From: Diphasiastrum complanatum
Taxonomy: Eukaryota > Streptophyta > Lycopodiopsida > Lycopodiales > Lycopodiaceae
Assembly (NCBI GenBank): GCA_029204225.1
Contig: CM055106.1
Location: 6,284,614-6,348,613 of the forward strand
Length of the DNA stretch: 64,000 nucleotides
Direction of reading: 5' to 3'
Shown: positions 57,601-64,000 of the stretch, one piece after another
Layout of the letters: each line of letters opens with the position of its first letter
Position numbering within the stretch: position 1 is the first letter of the stretch
The notes under the pieces: generated by a model
Seen by the model: the letters and a program-made list of their open reading frames with translations, nothing else
Databases searched by the model: none
What the model was told of the DNA's origin: nothing
Made by a program: the position numbers and the translations under genes

Positions 57601-58511
57601 TCTACTTTAGATTGAATGAAAATGATATCACTTTACTTTTGATCTATGTTGATGACATTATCTTAAGTGGTGGTAACAATCTAGATATAGATGAAATCAA
57701 GATGGCACTCAAAAGAGAGTTTGAAATTCAAGATCTTGGTAAACTTCATTATATCTTAGGAATAGAGATTATTAGAACTTCTAAATCTACATTCATATGT
57801 CAAGAAAAGTATGTTAACTCTATTCTAAAAAGGTTTCATATGGAAGATTGTAAAGTTGTTTCTACTCCTATGGAATCAAATGTAAAGCTAACTACAAGAA
57901 GTAATGAAAGATCCTTCAAGGACATTACTCTCTATAGAAAGCTAATAGGATCTCTTATATGGTTAACCATCACAAGACCTGATCTAAGCTTTGTGGTTGG
58001 TAAACTAAGTCAATTTATGCAAGATCCTAGTGAGGCTCATTGGAAGCTAGGAAAGAGAGTACTTAGATACATCTCGGGATCTAGAGATTTTGGCATCTTG
58101 TATGGAGGTACTACACCTAACCTTTGTGGATTTTCAGATTCAGATTTTGCAGGTGATCAAATGGATAGGAAGTCAACAAGTGCCTTTGCAATCTATCTTG
58201 GAGATGGAGTGGTCTCATGGCTATCAAAGAAGCAACCAACTATCTCTCTATCTTCCACCGAAGCCGAGTACAAGGCATTAACAACATGCACCAAGGAGAT
58301 TCTTTGGATCAAGAGGATGTTATTGGATCTTCACTTGCTGGAACCAGAGAAGACTCCAATCATACTTTGTGATAACCTTTCAGCCCAAAGCTTGGCAAGC
58401 AATCCTGTTTTTCATGCAAGGAGCAAGCACATTGAGATTGCTCACCGGAGATCAAGTCATTGCCAAAGAGGTGGAGCTTCAACATGTCTCTTCAAAGGAG
58501 TGTGTGGCTGA
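54678..58511 (+). CDS. copia element A Gag-Pol polyprotein (C-terminal frameshift)
   Basis: One 1,277-codon ORF. Gag (1-240): SSNYSTWKVRMESLLELNEL and a UBN2 core. Zinc knuckle CFYCGIKGHFANEC at about 249-262. Protease WWIDSGASSHMTRH, Asp near 309. Gag-pre-integrase VWHKRLGHPNFKSLEVM near 439. Integrase D,D,E at about 505, 567 and 603 (SDIHSS, LRSDNGGEY, NGVAERKNR). Reverse transcriptase from about 835, with motif A QMDVTNAFLNG and catalytic YVDD near 992. RNase H GFSDSDFAGDQMDRKSTSAF near 1151 and SSTEAEYKAL. Near 58449, after SKHIEI, a short deletion shifts the frame. The true tail (RDQVIAKEVELQHVSSKECV, ADIFTKPLGKDL) continues in another frame to about 58620. All other catalytic residues look intact, so only the RNase H end is damaged. 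Confidence 0.95.
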   Translation: MASNGGIMLESSERLSSSNYSTWKVRMESLLELNELMDIVAEIEERPLTLQEQQRFDKKAKRALHIIKMNVTNELLKEVGKCQSASEAWNALKKLFESKSTSRVLTLRRQIFSSRQREGESAHAFILRVKSLSDDLACIDENIKDGEIVQVMLNGLLNEHANLVQSFAIQRVLPSVVDLQEILLAEEHRLQSKLDGASLQGGGEEAFFTKGKFKGKGKGKGKWSKGGNFDHDDHSSSSSSTKNNKSKFKCFYCGIKGHFANECYKKKREQGERQGNLTIDEEEHNTCESLVMTSSLLANIDDNDPWWIDSGASSHMTRHKEYFTSLLSYEGEGNIIYTANDGQCDIKGIGTIPISLSTNRKANLENVLYIPSITKNLLSVSQMIDKGLDVEFIGDACLISKCGSLIAQGRRHGKLFKLDACVISNHEGCMAREQLTNQEVWHKRLGHPNFKSLEVMAKKELVLGLPKSLVANNSVCEHCALSKSHRLAYSRSTSRSKEAFQLVHSDIHSSSTTSNGGAKMYATFIDDFSRYTWIYLLKSKDEVFAAFVKFKNEMENQFNTKIKCLRSDNGGEYTSNRFKDFCIAHGIKREMSSPRTPQQNGVAERKNRTLCECAKAMRLHANLAKSFWGEALACANYLCNRWTSASLDGKTPHEVLYGRRPSVKHCRIFGCTCFVNITLDDRTKEDPSSKKGVFVGYSEVSKAYKVYIPSTKKVVISRDVIFHEENVSNVVDVDVDVPTNHHDVQDVLDEDGDATPKQTSRKTQRQRAKPSRLTYDEKGKQVVDNSNFAFLTSFDEPTCVGEAIQKKEWIQAMDHEHQALIKSNTWRLVKLPKYKKAIGCKWIFKIKTNQDGSINKYKARLVAKGYAQEYGIDYDETFAPVAKMVTIRIIISLATLYDWDMWQMDVTNAFLNGDLEEDIYMEQPEGYVSHDEPNHVCYLQKSLYGLKQAPRSWYAKLNSFLLSQNFVMSEYDHSLYFRLNENDITLLLIYVDDIILSGGNNLDIDEIKMALKREFEIQDLGKLHYILGIEIIRTSKSTFICQEKYVNSILKRFHMEDCKVVSTPMESNVKLTTRSNERSFKDITLYRKLIGSLIWLTITRPDLSFVVGKLSQFMQDPSEAHWKLGKRVLRYISGSRDFGILYGGTTPNLCGFSDSDFAGDQMDRKSTSAFAIYLGDGVVSWLSKKQPTISLSSTEAEYKALTTCTKEILWIKRMLLDLHLLEPEKTPIILCDNLSAQSLASNPVFHARSKHIEIAHRRSSHCQRGGASTCLFKGVCG

Positions 58512-58620
58512 TATCTTCACCAAACCATTGGGAAAGGACCTATATTTAATGCATAGATCTAATCTTGGAATGTGCTCAAAGACTATGTTGAAACTAGCAT
58601 CCAATGTTGAAGAGGGAGTG
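58450..58620 (+). pseudogene. frameshifted RNase H tail of copia A, with polypurine tract
   Basis: The frame reads DQVIAKEVELQHVSSKECVA and DIFTKPLGKDLYLMHRSNLG, the usual copia C-terminus, ending NVEEGV. The purine run GAAGAGGGAG at about 58609-58618 touches the LTR start and serves as polypurine tract. Confidence 0.85.
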
Positions 58621-59273
58621 TGAAAATTGTCAACATTTCCTAGCTAGTTTGAGGCCTAAATTGGCTAAAATTGTAAATAGTTTTGGTTCTGGAGTTTCAC
58701 ACGTGTGAACCAGGCCACAATGTTTTTATTTACTGTATTTTTTCAGTATGATGAAGTGTCAAACTTCATACCCTTCAAAATGAGACCATTTTGATGTATT
58801 TTGGTCATATAAGCCATTTTTAGCTATTTTTCCTATATAGGGAATATCTAGGGTCAAGTACCTTCTAGAGAGAGGAGAGAGAGTCATCTTCCTCATCCAT
58901 AAATAGTAGGGAAGTCGTGGAGAACAGGTTGGAGAAACCTTTTGTATGCTTCATTGAGATCAATAGATCATTGTCATTGTTTCTTCCTCCATTGAGAGCA
59001 TTGTTGTGTGTATTGTCTTCAAGCTATTGTGTATGATCTTAGGTGCTTTCCAAAAGTGGTAGGCTGATGTATTATGGACTGTATAATGCTATTTTGGGCC
59101 GCACTTGATGTTTATGGAAGTTTCCATTTGTGATAAATGCTTTTTGATCAAGTTCTTTGCATTCTAGGTAGCATAGAATGTGTTGCCAATTCCTAGCTTA
59201 TGTAGTTTGGAGTGCAAGCATTCAAGCCAATGATCTTGGAGTTTAGATCCACTTAGGATCTGTATTTTTCACA
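58619..59273 (+). mobile_element. 3' LTR of copia element A, 655 bp
   Basis: Same length as the 5' LTR and about 99.4% identical by eye (four substitutions). Followed at once by CAACA, the right copy of the target-site duplication (59274-59278). Confidence 0.95.
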
Positions 59274-59278
59274 CAACA

Positions 59279-60480
59279 CTCATAACTATTGTAGTGCTTC
59301 CATGCATTACAAAGTCACCAGTCAATAAATTTTAGAAAGTTCAGTATCCTATTGTTCAGAAAAAATTGACATACATAAGAACAATTCAAAATTTTAGCAA
59401 ATTTCTCATAGAAAATGACCAAAATTCAAACGACGATATTCTTGAGCTACAATGCACCAAATTGGTCATCCTAAAGCACAATACAAAGAATAAATATATT
59501 TTCAAGAGGACTACCATGTCACTCTACCACCTTAGCTTCATACATGCAAGCATAGAAGGATAAAAAAGATAGGAGAGAGGTTTATTTATCTGGAGGTGTG
59601 TGTCTAAAACACTAGTTTTGCTATGCATGCACCCAAAGAGCCACTACTAACAATCATAAACAACCCATTAGGGTTTTGTGAAGCTTTCATTCAGGTCCAA
59701 AGACTTAGTATAGGTTGAAAACAAGAAAAAATCATCCTATAAGAGGGTGCTATAGCAGAAAATTTCAAAGCTTCAGAGCATAAGCCACTAACAACAAAAT
59801 TTTAGGTTCTATAGCTTTTCGGAAAGCCATAAGGGTCAATAAACAAATGGTAAAGTCTATGTCAATGATCTTTATATTAATTTATCAAAACAAATCACCC
59901 AAAAATCATGAAATTTGGTAATTTTCAGTCTTTTTCGGTCTTCTACCCTCTCTATAGCTCGATTCTTCTATTCCTACTGATTGGACAACTTCAAATGATG
60001 TTGATAAACACTCATGCAAGGTCTACAAGGTAGTTTACAAAAGTATCTATTCTATTTCATGAAAAAACTTGCAAAAACCATGTATTTTAGCAAATTTTAG
60101 GATTTTTTTAACCTACATAGGACTGATATGCAACTATATACTAATCTTTATGAACTCAAAAAACCTAAAAAAACTTTTCACCAATATGCTTTTGCTCTTA
60201 CTACCTATTTCCAATCAAAAACACTAAAAATAAGCTAACTTTGACCAAAACATAAGAAAAACTTAAAAAATCGTCATAAATTGCATAGTATCAACCATAG
60301 TTAATATAGCTATGGAAAACACATATACTGAATGGATCTTAGCAAAATGCAAATGGAAACCCTGAGAAAACACCCACTTGGAGGATTGTTCACCACCAGG
60401 AAGAGAGAAACGATTGCTTCGTACCAAAAAATTTGACGAAAAGCTCACCAACTCCAAATCCTTTGATCTTTTTAAGCTTT
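59279..60480. other. no gene seen
   Basis: AT-rich. Its right part lies downstream (minus strand) of a primer site and LTR, so it may be the leader of that element, but no Gag is readable. Confidence 0.5.
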
Positions 60481-60492
60481 GCTTTGATACCA
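60481..60492 (-). other. primer-binding site, minus strand
   Basis: TGGTATCAAAGC on the minus strand, one base after the LTR end (CTTACA). It differs from the copia sites here by A for G at one position (CAAAGC). Confidence 0.65.
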
Positions 60493-60493
60493 T

Positions 60494-60954
60494 TGTAAGG
60501 CGAAGCACGCTTACAAGACGTACATAAAGGAAAAATTGTGGAGCAAAACCACCCAACCAGTGAGAAGCTACTGATCAATCTCCAATAGCCCCAAGCCACA
60601 AGATAGGTTGCAGATGCAGAGAAAGAGAGGACCAGTAATCAATTCCAATAATAAGAGAGGTAGTATATGAGTTCCTATAGGAGGATATTCTGCTTTATAT
60701 GTGCATGTGTCAATGCCAGCCTACACTGTCCCCATACATGTATGCCATTACTATTGATACTTTACATCATGTCGATAGTCGTTGTAACCCATGCAATAGC
60801 TCCACATGTCATTAGATGTGTGACTGGGTCCTCACAAGGTTATTAATTACATTTCTGACATAGTTTAGAATAATGAGGCATAACAAATAATCTTGTACAT
60901 TGAACTACCGGGTATGATAATGCCAAATCCCATATACAAGACATGGATGTTATA
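60494..60954 (-). mobile_element. 5' LTR, same family as 12594-13048
   Basis: Shares TGTGGAGCAAAACCACCC, CATGTGTC/CATGTGCTCC, the AATGAGGCATAAC stretch and the ACATGGATGT end with the LTR at 12.6-13.05 kb. The left end is set by the primer site, the right end by comparison. No coding region follows on the minus strand. Confidence 0.6.
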
Positions 60955-61019
60955 GTAGGGTTGCATGAGCACATGCATAGGCACTTATAGGGCATATGTA
61001 CCCTAGTAGGAACTTGCCC

Positions 61020-61410
61020 TCCTCATTATTGTCTTTCAAATTTTGGCTATTAGCACTCTTCTCCTCATTAGCATTTACATACCTTGGCTGAGGTTGATGC
61101 TTGATCTCATACTTTTATATTGGTTGGGTGGTTTGGTTGCACAATTGCCTTTTGGTGTTCTCATAAAAGAGTTTCATTATGTGCTCCTCTGAATGAACTA
61201 GAGTTTCTTTCAACTCATAACTTTTGAGCTTTAAGGCCTCTAGATTTTCTTACTTCTTAGTACTTGCTTGGCTATCAACTTCTTATTGTGAGAATATGAC
61301 TTTATTTTTCTCTAACATCTCAACTCATGACTTTGCCAACCCCATCACAAGATCAATGACTCTCTGTGACTCCTTAGCCTTACTTTGTTTTGTTTTTAAA
61401 GGTAATTTTT
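61020..61410 (-). pseudogene. coiled-coil-like decayed coding region
   Basis: On the minus strand one frame, with about four stops, reads KAKESQRVIDLVMGLAKS, VEMLEKNKVIFSQ, ENLEALKLKSYELKETLVHS followed by EEHIMKLFYENTKRQL, then KHQPQPRYVNANEEKSANS. The high Lys/Glu content with Leu spacing suggests a coiled coil. I do not recognise the protein. It may be retroelement gag-like or a dead host gene. Confidence 0.35.
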
Positions 61411-62844
61411 TTTCTTAGTTAGAGTCATTATTGTTCAAGCTATCAATGACAGTGGCTACTTCCTACAACCCCATGTAAAGTCTCCTACAGCCCAAATACT
61501 TTTTTGTAAGTCGGTAGGTATGGTGATCCAACAATGGCTTTATCTTTATGATCTATTTCTTCTTGTCACGCCTCGATCGGTAGGCCTATCTCGACTCTTA
61601 AGTAAACTATGGTAATAGTGTTGGGGCCCTCATGGTATCTGAATATAATTTATGTCGTAGAGGCCTAAAATGCATGCTAGTGGATTTATATGGAACTAGG
61701 TAGTGACTCATAGGTAAGTGGTTGATGTGGCATAGCTACTAAAAAGTCGATGTGCCTAGTGATGTTGTGGAGAAGTGTGATTAAGTAATGAGGGAGAATC
61801 GAAATCTAAAAAGACTGGTAATTCTTTAAAAGTTGATAATCCCTTTACTTTAATCTAAAACATGATAAGCATCAGAGACAATCATTCCTAGCTTTTGAAG
61901 ATAGATAAATAGTCATTAGAGATAGCCATTGCTAGCTTTGATCAGAGACTTGATTACTTCTTAGCATGGAAATAGTAGGATGCTAACATGAATAAGATAA
62001 AGCAACAACAAAAATGAGAAGTGCAAATATATAGATATTCAATACATTAACATGGATAATATGTAAGATAGGCATGAAATGTATTGCAGTAATGACAACA
62101 TACAAAATAAATCAAAGTGAGCAATCAACCACGGAGGCAACTTACGAAGCTCTGAAAATGAGTTGTGCTATGCAAATCTATCGAGGGAACAATACACTAC
62201 TCCTATTGACCTTCCAACAAGTTGCCAACGTTCAACACTACTCAATCATTCTTGTTACATTTATATATATTTGTTGGATGATTACAAGAACTTATTAAGT
62301 CACTAAACACAATTAACAGGCCAAACAACCTTTCAAAGTACAAGAAAATTTGTACTTGAGTAGTGAGAACTTTATAGAGATGATGATTAGTTGCAGGAGT
62401 TCACGGACGACTGAACTATATTGGGCATCATGTAGACATCATTTTGAGAAAAGTTGACTAAAATCACATTTTTTAATCGGGATCGAGATAGACGAAGGAT
62501 TGAAATCATGGATTGAATTTTGGATTTCGATCCTAGGGATCGAAATCGGTGTGATCCGATTCAATCATTTGATTCAAGCCAATGATCAACTTGAATTTTC
62601 ATTCAATTCCTATTTTTGATCCGTTGTGCTAGATCCCGTATAAAAATACAAATTGGATAAAAACTAGTCCATTTATCTAGGTCTATAAAAGATATACAAC
62701 TGAACCTACAAGCTGTATGCATATTTCAATCTAGGTTGGTATATACAAAGTAAGGAAGAATCTCAAATGGTAAAATAAAGTGAGTAGGAGTGATAAGTGA
62801 GGTGTCCCTAAACTTTAAATTTGTAAATACAAGATTTAATGGTA
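61411..62844. other. no gene; hairpin at 62523-62547
   Basis: Small ORFs only. GATTTCGATCC and its exact complement flank TAG at 62523-62547. Confidence 0.5.
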
Positions 62845-63110
62845 AAGCAAGTGTGGATTGATGGTGGATTTGAAATTAATATTTGTATGATAACATTTAT
62901 AAATGATTCAAACAATCAGTATTACAATCCACTAACATGGTGACTAGGATGGCTAACCACATCAAAGGTACCTACAATGAAGTGGAGAATGTAGAAATTA
63001 TCATCCAAACTATTAAATTATTACTCAATTTCATCATCGTACACCTTTTAGACTAAATGAGGACTATTTGATATTATTGGGTCGTCGACCTTGGTCACAA
63101 ACACTAAAGC
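62845..63110 (+). pseudogene. Ty3/gypsy protease relic
   Basis: Two short pieces: VWIDGGFEINI near 62851 (active-site region, compare VVIDGGSGVNLI at 22.47 kb) and NEDYLILLGRRPWS near 63058 (the LLGRP motif that ends the gypsy protease). They are in different frames with stops between. Confidence 0.45.
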
Positions 63111-64000
63111 AATTAGAAAATCGAAGTAGTGACAATCCCAGTGACAATCACCACATGCATCAACAAAGGATAAAGTTTTTGATATGACTTGTGATAGTAG
63201 ATATGGTGGAGAAATTGCTCGTTTTCACTTATGATGAAATATCAACAAAGAACTGCATATCCAAAACTTGTTTTTAGATTTAATACTAGTGGGAGAAGGC
63301 CACTTAAATAAGATAAACAAGAGTTTTGTGATTAACGTAGAGAGAAAAAAACCAATTGCAAAAGAAGTCTTTATTGATTGTAGGATCCTAAACAATGTAT
63401 AGGGATTCCACAAGCATCACCTTGTAATTAAGACATGCAAGAAGACTTACATTGTTATTAGTTGAATCATTTTCAAGATCACTTTATGCTTAGTTTAGAC
63501 TCATAGTTTGAAATTATCAACAAAATTCAAAAACAGAACCAAATGAAGTTGAAAACGATCATACCGAATGAAAATGAAAACACTTTCTCCTTAGATTCAA
63601 GCACAAAGCCCAGCAGTAACAAGTCAAATTTGGAAAACCTTGATCAACTTAGGGGAAAGCATACTAATCACCAATAGTATTAGGTAGTTGTACAATTTTG
63701 GCACAGTGCTCGGGAAAACCGACAAAGTATAGAAATGGAATCGACAAGTTTTCTCAAAAAACGATATCATAAAATGTCTGACAATTTTTTATACAAGCAT
63801 ATATACTTTTTTACGAGTAAAGAGTCTTCAAAAAATGAGAAGTTCTATAAGATGCCGATTTTTTTAAGGATAACTTAAAAGAGGTCCTGAAGAGCACTAC
63901 TTCATCTAAGGGCATGTTCATGGAGGCTACAAACCTACCCCCAACCTAACCGACGGTAGGCAAGTCACGCGGACCATCGGTTGGCTCGTCGTCCTCAAGG
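63111..64000. other. no gene seen; small inverted repeat at 63948-63982
   Basis: AT-rich until the last 80 bp, which are GC-richer. AACCGACGGT and ACCATCGGTT (9 of 10 pairing) flank 15 bases near the window's right edge. Confidence 0.45.

Overview
The window looks like nuclear DNA of a land plant with a large, AT-rich, repeat-filled genome. The evidence is a plant-type mitochondrial frataxin gene, several Ty1/copia and Ty3/gypsy LTR retrotransposons with plant-style primer-binding sites (TGGTATCAGAGC), telo-box motifs (AAACCCTA) and many long (GA)n tracts. A LINE-type reverse transcriptase of the QFG-A-P-x-GCE kind, and an unusual RYIDD reverse transcriptase family present twice, point me towards a seed-free plant (fern, lycophyte or bryophyte) more than a flowering plant. 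That placement is inference.

Layout. 1-2.4 kb: a GC-richer left edge with a possible gene tail, degenerate tandem repeats, a possible GLK-like coding scrap, a telo-box palindrome and a 129-bp tandem repeat. 4.0-6.8 kb: a degenerate tandem array, then a block bounded by ~330-bp inverted repeats that holds two direct LTR-like copies and a copia gag scrap. 7-12.6 kb: a gypsy integrase relic, the first copy of the RYIDD reverse transcriptase (9.6-10.46 kb, minus), and a nested copia element (E) with a 1,035-bp LTR. 12.6-17.6 kb: two convergent gypsy ends, a minus-strand 3' LTR at 12.6-13.05 kb and a plus-strand integrase tail plus 741-bp LTR at 16.5-17.6 kb. 18-25.4 kb: copia and gypsy relics, short tandem duplications and an intact 256-codon zinc-knuckle ORF. 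25.4-28.9 kb: nothing convincing. 28.9-34.4 kb: two decayed copia elements (C, D), with an LTR piece of D where C's and D's coding regions meet. 34.4-40.3 kb: a gypsy gag gene separated by a nearly intact minus-strand copia (B) with very short LTRs.

41.6-42.4 kb holds the only host gene I name with confidence: an uninterrupted frataxin ORF on the minus strand, with a GC-rich 5' region, a hexanucleotide repeat and a TATA-like site. 43.0-43.6 kb carries a LINE reverse-transcriptase piece duplicated in tandem. 45.9-46.8 kb is a decayed three-exon DNA-transposon-like gene, followed by a CpG-rich array of short palindromes. 47.7-48.5 kb is an LTR fragment of the D family. 49.0-52.7 kb is the second, longer RYIDD reverse-transcriptase element. 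52,851-59,273 is the freshest element, copia A: 655-bp LTRs differing at about 4 sites, a 5-bp target-site duplication and a 1,277-codon polyprotein. The remainder to 64 kb holds another LTR with its primer site, a coiled-coil-like pseudogene and a gypsy protease relic.

Apart from frataxin, which serves mitochondrial Fe-S cluster assembly, the genes form no pathway. The window is mainly a record of nested retroelement insertions. The least explained item is the two-copy RYIDD reverse-transcriptase family, whose class I cannot settle from the sequence alone.
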